A DNA stretch of 64,000 bases from contig NZ_CP023689.1 of NCBI RefSeq assembly GCF_008704715.1, positions 496,001 to 560,000 of the forward strand, read 5' to 3'. Source of the stretch: Streptomyces chartreusis (lineage in GTDB: Bacteria > Actinomycetota > Actinomycetes > Streptomycetales > Streptomycetaceae). A program made the position numbers and the translations under genes. The first letter of the stretch is position 1. Each line of letters starts with the position of its first letter. A model generated the notes under the pieces. It was not told the DNA's origin. It searched no databases and was given only the letters and a program-made list of their open reading frames with translations. This document shows positions 1-9,157 of this stretch, in pieces.

Positions 1-1570
1 GCAGGCTGACCAGTGCGGTGGTGCCGGTGGCGACACCGATGCCGACGAGGACGAGCCGGTTCTGCTGGAACCCGCCGCGCGCGGCGAGCCCGAAGACGAC
101 GACGGAACTGATCGCGGCGCCCATGAAGGCCGCACCCGCCACGCCCCACGATCCGGCCGACGGCACAGTCGTCACCAGGAGCACCGCACCGAGCGCGGCC
201 CCGCCGGAGACACCCAGGACGCCGGGTTCCGCGAGCGGGTTGCGCGTCACGGCCTGCACAAGCGTGCCGGCCAGGGCGAGCGCGGCGCCCGCGAGGAGCG
301 CGGCGAGCACGCGGGGCACCCGCGTGTCCAGGACGAACCCGACGGTCCGACCCGCCCTGCCCTGCGCCCAGTTCACGACGTCACCCAGCAACAGCTTGCT
401 GTCGCCGAGCAGTACGGCGGCGATGGTCACGCCGACGAACACCGCCACCAGGACGACGGTGGTGGTGAGGAAGACGGCCCTGCTGCGGATGCGCAGCCGG
501 TCGGGGGCGGCAGCCGCGGCCGTGTCCTTCAGCCGCGTGGCCATCACGATGAGGAACACGGCGCCGACGAGGCTGGTGACGACGCCCGTGGGCACGGCGA
601 CCGCGAGGTCCGTCGGCACGAGGGCCCGCAGCAGCACGTCCGAGCCGAGGACGAGCGCCGCACCGGTCAGGGCGGTGACCGGCAGGTTCGCCCTCGCCCG
701 CACGAACCCGCGGAACCTGCGGGCGAGGGCACGCACGAGGGCGGGGGCGCACAGGCCGACGAAGCCGATCGGGCCGGCGAGGGTCACGGCGGCCGCGGAC
801 AGCAGCGTCGCGAGAACGACCGCGGTCACGCGGGTGGCCCGCACCGGGACACCGAGCCCGCGGGCGGCGTCGTCGCCGAGCGCCAGGGCGTCGACCCGGC
901 GGGCGACGAGCAGCAGCCCGAGTAGTCCGAGGACGCCGAGCGGCGCGACCTGGAGCACCCCGTCGAACCCGTTCTGGGCGATGCTGCCCTGGTTCCACCG
1001 GTACAACCCCTGGGTCTCCTGCGGGAAGAGCAGGAGCAGCGCCTCGGTCACGGCGGTGAGGCCGAGGGCGAGGGCGCTGCCGGCGAGCACGAGGCGTACG
1101 GTGCCCGTGCCCAGACCGGACAGGCCCAGCACGACGGCCGCCGCGGCGAGGCCTCCGACGAACGCGACGCCGGAGGAGGCGAGCAGCGGCAGCGACACAC
1201 CGGTGACGGCGACCAGCCCGAGCGCCATGTAGGAACCGGCGTTCACGGCGAGGGTGTCGGGCGAGGCGAGGACGTTGCGGCTGACCGCCTGCAACGCGGT
1301 GCCGGCCATGCCGAGCAGGGCTCCGACGAGGAGTCCTGCGGTCATTCTCGGCAGCCGGGAGGCGATGACGACGGAGGCGTCGGCGGCGTCGGCCCGGCCG
1401 GTGAGGGCCTTGAGGACCTCACCGGCGCCGACGGCGGCCGTGCCCTGCGTGATGTCGACGACCGCCAGCGCCGCGACCAGCAGGACGAGTACGGCCGTCA
1501 CCGCGGCCGCGCCGGTCCGGGACGGGGCCGTCGGCGGACGGATGGCGGGAGGTGTTGCGGTGACGGCCAT
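1..1570 (-). CDS. Fused FecCD-type iron-siderophore ABC permease (partial, runs off the window)
   Basis: Inner-membrane channel of an iron-siderophore importer. The reading frame from the ATG at 1570 gives 523 residues before the window edge. Two FecCD repeats are visible: the R-LPR...AG..LQ..SRN signature near residues 72-98, and a second copy (R-VPR...AG..VQ..TRNPLAEP) near residue 415. This is therefore a double-length, FhuB-like fused permease, normally about 650-700 residues; the C-terminus is missing here. It starts 4 bp after the stop of the binding-protein gene and so belongs to the iron-box-controlled operon. Siderophore specificity cannot be read from the sequence. Confidence 0.9.
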   Translation of the reverse strand, partial: MAVTATPPAIRPPTAPSRTGAAAVTAVLVLLVAALAVVDITQGTAAVGAGEVLKALTGRADAADASVVIASRLPRMTAGLLVGALLGMAGTALQAVSRNVLASPDTLAVNAGSYMALGLVAVTGVSLPLLASSGVAFVGGLAAAAVVLGLSGLGTGTVRLVLAGSALALGLTAVTEALLLLFPQETQGLYRWNQGSIAQNGFDGVLQVAPLGVLGLLGLLLVARRVDALALGDDAARGLGVPVRATRVTAVVLATLLSAAAVTLAGPIGFVGLCAPALVRALARRFRGFVRARANLPVTALTGAALVLGSDVLLRALVPTDLAVAVPTGVVTSLVGAVFLIVMATRLKDTAAAAAPDRLRIRSRAVFLTTTVVLVAVFVGVTIAAVLLGDSKLLLGDVVNWAQGRAGRTVGFVLDTRVPRVLAALLAGAALALAGTLVQAVTRNPLAEPGVLGVSGGAALGAVLLVTTVPSAGSWGVAGAAFMGAAISSVVVFGLAARGGFQQNRLVLVGIGVATGTTALVSL

Positions 1571-1574
1571 GGTG

Positions 1575-2561
1575 TTACTTCGTCAGCTCCTTGACGAGGG
1601 CGTCGATGTAGGCGCCCATCGACTCCTGCCCGCCGAACATCCAGATGCCGTCGGGCAGTCGGTGGACGTCGCCCTTCTTCACGAACGGCAGCGAGGTCCA
1701 CACCTTGTCCTTGGCGAGGGCGTCGGTGAAGGGGGTGCTGCCCTTGTCGCCGTCGTTGCCGATGTAGGCGAACCGCACGTCGTCGCCGAGCTTGGTGAGG
1801 CCCTCGACGTCGGTGGTGCCGAGCCCGTAGTCCTTGTCGCCCTCGACCTTCCAGGCGTTCTTCAGGCCGAGCTGCTCGTTGACCGCGCCGATGAGGGAGC
1901 CGCTGGTGTAGGGCCTGATGGAGACCTGGTTGGAGATGTCGTAGCCGTCGGCGAAGGCGACCGGGGCGCCGTCGAGGCCGGCGTCGGCGAGGGCCTTCTT
2001 GCCCTCGGTGACCTTCGCGTCGAAGGCGTCCTTGATCTTCTCGGCTCGCTCGCCGGTGCCGGTGGCCTCGGCGATGATGTCGAGGTTCTTCGTCAGCTGC
2101 CCGATCGGGTCGGCGGCGCTGGCGGAGCGCACCTCCAGGACGGGGGCGACCTTGCGCAGCTGCTTCACGGCGGCCGGCGGCAGGTCGGTGCTGGCGACGA
2201 TGAGATCCGGCTTGAGCGCGGCGATGGTGTCCATGCTGGGCTCGCCGCGGGTGCCGATGTCCTTGGGCTCGTTCTTCAGCGGGACGGCCTGGTCCCAGGT
2301 CTTGTAGCCCTTGACGTCGGCGACGCCGACCGGGTCGACGCCCAGCGATATCAGGAGTTCGACCTCGTGCCACTCGGTGCCGACGACCTTCTTCGCCGGT
2401 CCGTCGAGTTCGACCTTGGTGCCGGAGGCGTCGGTGAGGGTGATGCCCTCGCTGGCCTTCTTGGCGTCGTCGCTGTCGGCGGCGGGCTCGGTCGTGCCGC
2501 AGGCGGTCAGGGCGAGCGCCGCGGCGGTGGCGGCCGCCGCGGTCGTCATCAGGCGTCTCAT
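1575..2561 (-). CDS. Iron-siderophore ABC transporter substrate-binding lipoprotein
   Basis: Captures ferric siderophore outside the membrane and delivers it to the fused permease. It has 328 residues. The N-terminus MRRLMTTAAAATA leads to a lipobox ending TACG near residue 20, so it is a lipoprotein. The mature part is of the FepB/FecB (PeripBP_2) type with blocks such as PKKVVGTEWHEVELL and ALKPDLIVAS. The ATG at 2561 overlaps the stop of the ATPase gene (ATGA), indicating translational coupling. The ATPase, binding protein, permease order is conserved for such importers. Confidence 0.92.
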   Translation of the reverse strand: MRRLMTTAAAATAAALALTACGTTEPAADSDDAKKASEGITLTDASGTKVELDGPAKKVVGTEWHEVELLISLGVDPVGVADVKGYKTWDQAVPLKNEPKDIGTRGEPSMDTIAALKPDLIVASTDLPPAAVKQLRKVAPVLEVRSASAADPIGQLTKNLDIIAEATGTGERAEKIKDAFDAKVTEGKKALADAGLDGAPVAFADGYDISNQVSIRPYTSGSLIGAVNEQLGLKNAWKVEGDKDYGLGTTDVEGLTKLGDDVRFAYIGNDGDKGSTPFTDALAKDKVWTSLPFVKKGDVHRLPDGIWMFGGQESMGAYIDALVKELTK

Positions 2562-3412
2562 GAGGGTGTGCTGAGCCTTTCGGTTCGGGTGTGGTGCCGG
2601 CCGATCGCGCGGGTGCGCAGCCGTCCGGTCAGGGGGTCGGTGCCGACTTCGATGCGGATGCCGTAGACGCCGGTCAGCAGATCTGCCGTCAGTACGTCCT
2701 CGGGGAGTCCCTCCGCGACGATCCGCCCCTCGTCGAGCAGCACGATCCGGTCGGCGAGGGCGGCGGCCTGGTCGAGGTCGTGCAGGACTGCGCCGACGGC
2801 GATCCCGTGGTCGTCGGCCAGGTCGCGGACGAGGTCGAGGAGTTCGATCTGGTAGCGCAGGTCGAGGTAGGTCGTCGGCTCGTCGAGGAGCAGTACACCG
2901 GTCTCCTGGGCGAGGCAGCCGGCGAGCCATACGCGCTGGAGCTGTCCGCCCGAGAGGTGTTCCGCGCCGCGGTCGGCGAGGTCGGCGACGCCGGTCATGG
3001 CGAGCGCGCGCTCGACCGCGGCGGGGCCGTCCGGGTCGGCCCTGCCCCAGCGGCCCCGGTACGGGTAGCGGCCGAACTCGACCACGTCCCGTACGGTCAG
3101 GCCGCTGGGCGTGGGGCGCCCCTGCGTCAGCAGCGCGACCCGGCGCGAGAACTCACGCGGGGTCAGCGCCAGTCCGTCGGCGCCGTCGACGACGAGGGCG
3201 GCGGTACGGGGCCGCTGCAATCGCGCGATCGTCCGCAGCAGCGTCGACTTGCCGCTGCCGTTCGGACCGACCAGCACGGTCACTTCGCCGGGCCGCAGCG
3301 TCACCGACGCGTCGTGGACGACGTCGACGCCTTCGTAGGCCACGGTGACACCCGTGGCCGACAGTTCATGTCCGCGGGATCGCACCGCGGAGATCTCTTC
3401 ACCTGCCTGCAC
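2558..3412 (-). CDS. Iron-siderophore ABC transporter ATP-binding protein
   Basis: Cytoplasmic ATPase of the siderophore importer, FecE/FhuC/FepC type. It shows Walker A GPNGSGKST, signature LSGGQLQRVWLA, Walker B VLLLDEPTTYLDL and the switch histidine in VLHDLDQA. It is 284 residues from the GTG at 3412, first gene of the operon and directly behind the iron box. A second in-frame GTG at 3385, preceded by GGTGAAGAG, would give a 275-residue protein with a better ribosome-binding site. If 3412 is used, the message would be almost leaderless. Confidence 0.93.
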   Translation of the reverse strand: MQAGEEISAVRSRGHELSATGVTVAYEGVDVVHDASVTLRPGEVTVLVGPNGSGKSTLLRTIARLQRPRTAALVVDGADGLALTPREFSRRVALLTQGRPTPSGLTVRDVVEFGRYPYRGRWGRADPDGPAAVERALAMTGVADLADRGAEHLSGGQLQRVWLAGCLAQETGVLLLDEPTTYLDLRYQIELLDLVRDLADDHGIAVGAVLHDLDQAAALADRIVLLDEGRIVAEGLPEDVLTADLLTGVYGIRIEVGTDPLTGRLRTRAIGRHHTRTERLSTPS

Positions 3413-3417
3413 GCGGC

Positions 3418-3436
3418 ATAGGTTAGCCTAACCTAA
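3418..3436 (-). promoter_or_regulatory. Iron box (DmdR/IdeR/DtxR operator)
   Basis: Read on the minus strand the 19 bases are TTAGGTTAGGCTAACCTAT, 18 of 19 matching the actinobacterial iron-box consensus TTAGGTTAGGCTAACCTAA. It lies 5 bp before the GTG of the ATPase gene and must cover the core promoter. Iron-dependent repression of the importer operon by a DmdR/IdeR-type protein is the straightforward inference. Confidence 0.93.
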
Positions 3437-3502
3437 ATTGAATGCGTGAGGGGGTGGGCTGACCACCGCAAGGGGAACTTCGGCCAAAGGTGACTCGCGC
3501 TA

Positions 3503-5293
3503 CTAGCCCTCCGATGGCGTCACGTCGGTCACCTTGCCTCCCGGAGTGGCCTCCAGGTAGCCGCCCTCGCCGTACTCGTCGCTCAGGTAGACGGCCAGAT
3601 GAGCCGGAGTGTCGAAGACGCTGTCGTGCGACTTCACCAGGATGTAACGCATGTCCGGGTTCTTGACGTTGAGCTTCCTGTCGGCCTCGGCGAGCAGCGC
3701 GGGAACCGCGTCCCAGTCGTACTTGTCGAGGGTGAAGGGCTCCTCGCCGCCCGACAGGGTGCTCTTGATGATGCCCTTCTCGACGCCGCTCCCGGGGCGG
3801 TAGGTGTACGAGTCGTACTTGGTGTTGCTGCCGTCCACCATGACCTCGGCGGACACGAAGTCGTCGTAGATGCTGAAGTCCCCGTACCTGTTCCGGCCGG
3901 TCTCCTTCTCCAGGGCCTTGATGGCGGCGCGGATGCCGGCAGGGGTGAGCACCCCGCCGGCGGAGTCCGTGTCCTGCGACCGCTGTGCGGCCGGGGCGCC
4001 GGACGCCCCTTCCGAGGAGGCCGTGGAGGACGAGGTCGGCCTCGAATCCGAGGTGGTGGACGGGTTCCGCGCGCCAGTGTCACCCGAATCGCCCGAACCG
4101 CCGCCGAGCGGCAGCAGCCACCACAGCAGGGCCAGGGCTCCGGCGAGCGAGGTTCCCGAGACGCCGAGCAGGACGGGCAGGTTGGGGGTGCGGCGGCCTT
4201 CCGCCCGCACCGGCGCGGTGACCGGCTGAGGCGTGGCGTACGGCCCGAGTTGGAGCGGCGGCCCGAAGCCGGCGGGGGCGACCGTCGGCGCGGAGGCGGG
4301 GGCGCCGAACGGGACGGACGTGGTCGACGAGCCCGAAGTTCCCGGGTACGAGGGGGAGATGGTGCCGGAGGGCATCGGCGTCGGCGTCGGCGGGTTCAGC
4401 GGATAGGACGTGTGCGGGTTCGGCACGGGCGCCGGGCCGGTCGGCGACGACTCGAACTCGGCGAGCCTGCGGTCCAGTTCCTCGGTGGACGGCCGTGCGG
4501 AGGGGTCCCGTACGAGCACGCTCATCAGGACCCCGCCCAGGGCGCCGCCACGCACGGGATGCGGTACGTCGTCGCTGAGGACCGCGGCGAGCGTGGCCAG
4601 CGGGGTGCCACGGCGCAGCGGATGGTGGCCCTCCAGCGCGGTGTACAGCATCATCGCCAGCGACCACAGGTCGGAGGCGGCGCCGCCCTCGTGGCCCGAT
4701 ATGCGCTCCGGGGCCATGAAGTCGGGCGTGCCGATGATGGAGCCGGTCGCGGTGAGGTTGGTCGTCGTCTCACGGATCGCGGCGATGCCGAAGTCGGTGA
4801 GGACTGGCCGGCCGTCGGACCGCAGCAGGACATTGGCGGGTTTCACGTCCCGGTGCTGGATGCCGGCATCGTGCGCGGCGGCCAGCGCGGCCAGCACACC
4901 CCGGCCGATCCTGGCGGCCTCGGCGGGCGGCATCGGCCCCTGGGCCAGCCGGTCGGCCAGCGAGCCGCCGCTGACCAACTCCATGACGATCCATGGGTAG
5001 GTGGCTTCGCCGCCGTCGACTATGTGGTGGATGGTGACGACGTTCGGATGGTCGATCCGGGCCAGCGCCCGCGCCTCACGCAGCACACGCTCGCGCAGCA
5101 TCCGCGCGCCCTCGGGGTCGTACTCCGCCAGGTCCCGGTCGGGCGGCCGGACTTCCTTGACCGCCACCAGCCTGTGCAGCACCAGGTCCCTGGCCCGCCA
5201 GACCGTCCCCATCCCGCCGCCGCCGAGACGGGCCTCCAACTCGAAGCGCCCGTCGACAACCCGTCTGCCGGGGCCTCTGTCTCCCTCACTCAT
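3503..5293 (-). CDS. PknB-type membrane serine/threonine protein kinase
   Basis: Eukaryote-like Ser/Thr kinase of 596 residues from the ATG at 5293; an upstream frame extension lacks support. The kinase domain (about residues 15-275) has glycine loop GGGGMGTV, VAVKE lysine at 46, catalytic HRDVKPANVLL, DFGIA and FMAPE. A Pro/Ser/Thr-rich linker follows, then one transmembrane helix near residues 373-395 and an extracellular domain of roughly 200 residues that I do not recognise; no PASTA repeats are present. The ligand and substrates are unknown. It is monocistronic as far as can be seen. Confidence 0.93.
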   Translation of the reverse strand: MSEGDRGPGRRVVDGRFELEARLGGGGMGTVWRARDLVLHRLVAVKEVRPPDRDLAEYDPEGARMLRERVLREARALARIDHPNVVTIHHIVDGGEATYPWIVMELVSGGSLADRLAQGPMPPAEAARIGRGVLAALAAAHDAGIQHRDVKPANVLLRSDGRPVLTDFGIAAIRETTTNLTATGSIIGTPDFMAPERISGHEGGAASDLWSLAMMLYTALEGHHPLRRGTPLATLAAVLSDDVPHPVRGGALGGVLMSVLVRDPSARPSTEELDRRLAEFESSPTGPAPVPNPHTSYPLNPPTPTPMPSGTISPSYPGTSGSSTTSVPFGAPASAPTVAPAGFGPPLQLGPYATPQPVTAPVRAEGRRTPNLPVLLGVSGTSLAGALALLWWLLPLGGGSGDSGDTGARNPSTTSDSRPTSSSTASSEGASGAPAAQRSQDTDSAGGVLTPAGIRAAIKALEKETGRNRYGDFSIYDDFVSAEVMVDGSNTKYDSYTYRPGSGVEKGIIKSTLSGGEEPFTLDKYDWDAVPALLAEADRKLNVKNPDMRYILVKSHDSVFDTPAHLAVYLSDEYGEGGYLEATPGGKVTDVTPSEG

Positions 5294-5396
5294 GGGCGGG
5301 AGCTTAATGGGCCCCACCGACACCGTTCGCCGCGCCCGTCCCGGCACGCATGCAGCGGGGTGAACAGGGCGGTTGTCACGGCCGCGTCGCCGTGCC

Positions 5397-5427
5397 GGGG
5401 CCGAGCGGCTGATGACCGCTCGGCCCC
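5397..5427 (-). terminator. Terminator downstream of hbpS
   Basis: A perfect 12-bp stem, GGGGCCGAGCGG paired with CCGCTCGGCCCC, with a 7-base loop lies 38 bp past the hbpS stop. There is no U tract, which is usual for Streptomyces terminators. It separates hbpS from the kinase gene. Confidence 0.75.
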
Positions 5428-5465
5428 GTCCACCGGGAGATGGACTCGCTGCGCGCGTCCGGTGA

Positions 5466-6035
5466 CTAGCGGCCGATCGCCTGCGCGCCCGCCTGAGCGA
5501 ACTTCTCGTCCAGCGTGCCGGACGGGGCGCCCGCGACGCCGATGCCGGCGATCGGGGCGTTGCCGGCGGTGACGGGCACGCCGCCCGCCAGGAACAGGGT
5601 GCCGGGGATGTCCTTCAGGGTGGGGGCCTGCTGGAGGCGCTCGGTCAGCTGGGACGTCGGGGCGTTCCAGGAGACCGCGGTGAACGCCTTGCGCTCGGCG
5701 GACTCGTAGGACTGCGGGCCGGCGCCGTCGCCGCGCAGGGTGACGATGGTGTTGCCGTTGCGGTCGACGACGGCGACCGTGACGCGCTGGTTCTCCTTCT
5801 CGGCGGCGTCGAGCGCGGCCTGCGCGGCCTCGGTGGCGGCGTCGATCGTCAGGTGGGTGGAGGTGGTGGTGGCCCGGGCCGGGACGGCGGCGGACGTGGC
5901 GGCAGCGGAGGTCGTGGCCGGGGCGGAGGCGTTCGCGTTCACCGCGCCGAAGCCCGCCAGGGCGACGACGGCGAGCACGGCACCGCCGGTGGCGACGCGG
6001 GCACGGCGGGAGAACTTCTTGTGCACAGGGTTCAT
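5466..6035 (-). CDS. hbpS: HbpS-like secreted heme-binding protein (GlcG/HbpS family)
   Basis: Extracellular heme/iron-binding accessory protein that in Streptomyces reticuli modulates the SenS sensor kinase. It has 189 residues, with signal peptide MNPVHKKFSRRARV plus a hydrophobic stretch and AxA-type cleavage near residue 37. The GlcG/HbpS domain includes VAVVDRNGNTIVTLRGDGA and a glycine/alanine-rich end. A DAAE motif at residues 76-79 matches the surface D/ExxE iron-binding motif known for HbpS. It is divergent from senS, the classic arrangement. The ATG at 6035 follows GAAGGAG. Confidence 0.88.
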   Translation of the reverse strand: MNPVHKKFSRRARVATGGAVLAVVALAGFGAVNANASAPATTSAAATSAAVPARATTTSTHLTIDAATEAAQAALDAAEKENQRVTVAVVDRNGNTIVTLRGDGAGPQSYESAERKAFTAVSWNAPTSQLTERLQQAPTLKDIPGTLFLAGGVPVTAGNAPIAGIGVAGAPSGTLDEKFAQAGAQAIGR

Positions 6036-6169
6036 GGGTCGGTCGACTCCTTCGGTGGGCGGGCGGCCCGGTTGCCGCCCCGCTTCGTCCGCTCTCCACC
6101 CTCGGCCCGGAAACGGCCCCGGACGGTCGACGTTCCGGCTGCCGTGGGGCCACGGGACGGACGACACGG

Positions 6170-6191
6170 GGGTCATCCGATCGGTTGACCC
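6170..6191. promoter_or_regulatory. 22-bp palindrome in the hbpS-senSR divergent region (candidate SenR operator)
   Basis: Arms GGGTCA and TGACCC surround a perfect CCGATCGG core; only one symmetric pair mismatches over 22 bp. It lies between the divergent hbpS and senS starts. In S. reticuli SenR acts on this intergenic region, so this dyad is the best candidate operator. That assignment is inference. Confidence 0.6.
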
Positions 6192-6268
6192 ACCCGGGGC
6201 CGCACCGGGCCACAATGGAGGTGTTTGCCCAGTTCAGCGCACACGAGCAGGGAGGGAGGCGGCCCCGG

Positions 6269-7474
6269 ATGGGGAACCGGTCGTACGAACCGAGCACCGT
6301 GGACACCAGGTGGCTCGGCGCCGTGATGGACGCGGCGTTCTTCCTGCTGCTCGGCGGTGCGCTGGCCCGCTTCCTGCTGCGTCACCCCGGCGAACCCCGT
6401 ACGCCGTGGATCATCGCGCTGTCCGTGGTGCTCGCCGCGCTGCACCTGCTGGGGCCCAGGGCCGGTGACTCGGGCCTGCGGCCCACGCGCCGGCACAAGG
6501 CGTGGCTGGCGCTGACCGTCGTGGTGTGGATGGTCCTGGTGGTGCTCGCGCCCAGCTTCGCGTGGTGCGCGGTGCCCCTGTTCTACACGGGTCTGCGTAC
6601 GCTGCCGCCGCGCGCGGCCCTCGCTCTCGTGGCGGTCCTGACCGTGTTCGTCGTGGCCGCGCAGGTGGAGCTCTCGGGCCGCTTCGACCCGAACCTGGTG
6701 CTGGCGCCGCCGGCCGTCGCCGCCCTGGCCACGGCCGTGTTCCTGCAGATGGAACGGCACACCGCACGCCAGCGCGTCCTGATCGACGACCTGCTTCGCA
6801 CCCGGCACGAACTCGCCGCCTCGGAGCGCCGCGAGGGCACCCTCGCCGAACGGCAGCGACTCTCCATGGAGATCCACGACACGCTCGCGCAGGGCCTGTC
6901 GAGCCAGCGGATGCTGCTCCAGGCCGCGGACCGGGTGTGGGAGACCGAACCGGGCAAGGCCCGCTCCCATGTCCGCACCGCCGCTTCCGTCGCCGAGCAC
7001 AACCTCGCCGAGGCCCGGCGCTTCGTGCACGACCTGGCGCCCGCCGACCTCGCCGGCGGCGAGGGTCTCGACGAGGCGCTGCGTGCCCTGGCCGCGCGGG
7101 AGTCGGGCGCCGACCTGGCCGTACGCGTCCACATCGACGGCGACGGCCGGCTCCCCCAGCTGCCCGACCGGGTCCGCTCGGCCCTGCTGCGGGTCGCCCA
7201 GGGCGCCCTGGCCAACGTCCGTGAGCACGCCGGCGCCGGCAGCGCCGCCCTGACCCTCACCGTCCTCGACGACGAGGTCGTCCTGGACGTCGCCGACGAC
7301 GGCCACGGCTTCGACCCCGCCGCCCTGCCCGACTCCCCCGACGGCGGACGCGGGCACGGGCTGCCCGCCATGCGGGCCCGGCTGCGCGCGCTCGGCGGCA
7401 CACTGACCGTCGAGTCCACGCCCGGCGAGGGCACCGTCCTGTCCGCAGCCGTCCCTCTGGAGGCGCCCCGATGA
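6269..7474 (+). CDS. senS: SenS-like sensor histidine kinase
   Basis: Membrane sensor of a NarL-type two-component system, 401 residues. About five transmembrane helices occupy residues 10-150. The HisKA_3 dimerisation block is SMEIHDTLAQGLSSQRML with phospho-acceptor H203, followed by a HATPase_c domain with DVADDGHGFDP and GHGLPAMRARL. The ATG at 6269 was chosen because GGGAGGGAGG precedes it by about 9 bases; earlier in-frame ATGs lack a site. The stop overlaps the regulator start. With HbpS divergent, it likely senses heme- or iron-mediated oxidative stress. Confidence 0.88.
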   Translation: MGNRSYEPSTVDTRWLGAVMDAAFFLLLGGALARFLLRHPGEPRTPWIIALSVVLAALHLLGPRAGDSGLRPTRRHKAWLALTVVVWMVLVVLAPSFAWCAVPLFYTGLRTLPPRAALALVAVLTVFVVAAQVELSGRFDPNLVLAPPAVAALATAVFLQMERHTARQRVLIDDLLRTRHELAASERREGTLAERQRLSMEIHDTLAQGLSSQRMLLQAADRVWETEPGKARSHVRTAASVAEHNLAEARRFVHDLAPADLAGGEGLDEALRALAARESGADLAVRVHIDGDGRLPQLPDRVRSALLRVAQGALANVREHAGAGSAALTLTVLDDEVVLDVADDGHGFDPAALPDSPDGGRGHGLPAMRARLRALGGTLTVESTPGEGTVLSAAVPLEAPR

Positions 7475-8112
7475 GCCCCGACCGCGCGCCCGTGCGCATC
7501 CTGGTCTGCGACGACCACGCCGTCGTACGGGCCGGGCTGCTCGCCCTGCTCGACAGCGCCCCCGACATCGAGGTCGTGGGCGAGGCGGGCACCGGCGAGG
7601 AGGCGCTCGCACTGGCCGCCAAGCTCACCCCGGACGTCGTACTGATGGACCTGCAACTGGGCGAGGGCATCGACGGTGTGGAGACCACCCGCCGGCTCAC
7701 CTCGTCCCCCGGCGCCCGCACCCATGTCCTGGTCCTGACCACGTACGACACGGACGCCGACATCACCCGCGCCATCGAGGCCGGGGCGACCGGCTATCTG
7801 CTCAAGGCCGAGCGCCCCGACGAGCTCTTCGCCGCGATCCACGCGGCCGCCGAGGGACGGACGGCGCTGTCGGCCCCGGTCGCCGGCCGGGTCATGGCCA
7901 GCCTGCGCCGGCCCCGGCCCACCCTCACCGACCGCGAGCGCGACATCCTGGCCCAGCTCGCCCGCGGCATCGGCAACCGTGACATCGCCCGCGCCCTGTT
8001 CATCAGCGAGGCCACGGTCAAGACCCATCTGCGCCGCATCTACGACAAACTCGGTGTCGACACCCGCGCGGGCGCGGTGGCCGTGGCGAAGGAACGGCGA
8101 CTGCTGCCCTGA
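7471..8112 (+). CDS. senR: SenR-like NarL/FixJ response regulator
   Basis: DNA-binding partner of the upstream kinase, 213 residues. The receiver domain has the acidic pair DD at residues 14-15, phospho-acceptor D60 in VVLMDLQLG, and the conserved lysine in LLKAERPDELF. The C-terminal LuxR-type HTH covers about residues 147-205 (LTDRERDILAQLARGIGNRD). The ATG overlaps the senS stop (ATGA). In the reference system SenR controls hbpS-senSR and a catalase-peroxidase locus; no such locus is in this window. Confidence 0.88.
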   Translation: MSPDRAPVRILVCDDHAVVRAGLLALLDSAPDIEVVGEAGTGEEALALAAKLTPDVVLMDLQLGEGIDGVETTRRLTSSPGARTHVLVLTTYDTDADITRAIEAGATGYLLKAERPDELFAAIHAAAEGRTALSAPVAGRVMASLRRPRPTLTDRERDILAQLARGIGNRDIARALFISEATVKTHLRRIYDKLGVDTRAGAVAVAKERRLLP

Positions 8113-8145
8113 AGGGGCGCTCGCTGCAGCACACCGACGTGAGCG

Positions 8146-9060
8146 CTACTGCCGGTCGGCGGTCAGGGAGTGCTTTGCCCGTGCCTGGCCACCCTCGGTC
8201 CGGGTCTCCAAGGCGTGGAGTACGGCCACCATGTCCTCGCCGCCGTGTCCCTGGTCGACGGTCTCGCCGAACAGGGCGTGGCAGACGTCGAGGAGCGGGG
8301 ACGCCATGTCGGCCTTGCGGGCGGCCTCGGCGATGAGCCGGTTGTTCTTCAGTACGTCGGCGGCCGCCGCCTGGACGGCGAAGTCCCGGCCCAGCAGCTT
8401 GGGCGCCTTCACCCGGGAGACCGCGCTCGCCATGGGTCCGGCGTCCAGGACGTCCCGGAGCAGGCGCTGGTCGAGCCCGTGCCGGTCGGCGAAGTGGAAC
8501 GCCTCGGTCAGGCCGGTGACCAGGGTGATCAGGAACAGGTTCACCGAGAACTTCATCAGCAGGGCACCCGGTACGCCGCCGCACTCGAAGGTCTCTCGGC
8601 ACATGGGCGCGAGCAGGGGGCGTACGGCCGCGACGGCGTCCTCGTCGCCCGCGAGCATCGCCACGAGTTCGCCCTGTTCGGCGGGGACCCGGGAGCCGGA
8701 GACGGGGGCCTCGACATAGCGGCCGCCGACCGACCGTACGGCGTCCTGGAGTGCTGCCGAGTACTCGGGCGCGGTCGTGCCCATGTGGACGACGGTGCGG
8801 TCGGCGACGTGGGCGGCGAAGTCGGGGGTGCCGCGCCCGAGGACCGTGTCGAGGGCGGTCTCGTCGGCCAGCATGAGGATGACGGTCTCCGCCCGCTCGA
8901 AGACCTCGGCGGGGCTCGCGGCGATCTCGGCCCCGGCGGCGCGCAGGGGTGCGCAGCGGTCAGTGCTGCGGTTCCACACGACGAGGGGCGTTCCCGCACG
9001 GGCCAGGTTGAGCGCCATGGGCCGTCCCATGACGCCGAGGCCGATGAAACCCACGTACAC
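8146..9060 (-). CDS. NAD(P)-dependent beta-hydroxyacid dehydrogenase (6PGDH/HIBADH family)
   Basis: Probable oxidoreductase on a 3-hydroxyacid or a related imine or aldehyde, 304 residues. The N-terminus [19 protein letters not shown] is the 3-hydroxyisobutyrate dehydrogenase signature and dinucleotide-binding motif. VSGS occurs near residue 121, and the catalytic lysine is in [10 protein letters not shown]. The GTG at 9060 is the likely start. It diverges from the TetR gene across two operator dyads and has a good promoter there, so the TetR protein probably represses it. The substrate is unknown. Confidence 0.85.
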   Translation of the reverse strand: MYVGFIGLGVMGRPMALNLARAGTPLVVWNRSTDRCAPLRAAGAEIAASPAEVFERAETVILMLADETALDTVLGRGTPDFAAHVADRTVVHMGTTAPEYSAALQDAVRSVGGRYVEAPVSGSRVPAEQGELVAMLAGDEDAVAAVRPLLAPMCRETFECGGVPGALLMKFSVNLFLITLVTGLTEAFHFADRHGLDQRLLRDVLDAGPMASAVSRVKAPKLLGRDFAVQAAAADVLKNNRLIAEAARKADMASPLLDVCHALFGETVDQGHGGEDMVAVLHALETRTEGGQARAKHSLTADRQ

Positions 9061-9157
9061 GATGCACCGCCGCTTCCATTTCGCTGTCGCACGTTCCGCG
9101 GTCCCGGTTGTTCCGCGCCCCCGTATCGAGACCTGGTCGCCGCCACGACCACCACCT

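Noticed and set aside
3599..5572. 657-codon open frame on the plus strand
   Set aside because: Antisense shadow of the Ser/Thr kinase gene; repetitive Arg/Gly-rich translation.
8115..8137. GCGCTC...GAGCGC inverted repeat between senR and the dehydrogenase gene
   Set aside because: Only 6-bp arms with a long loop; not distinguishable from background.
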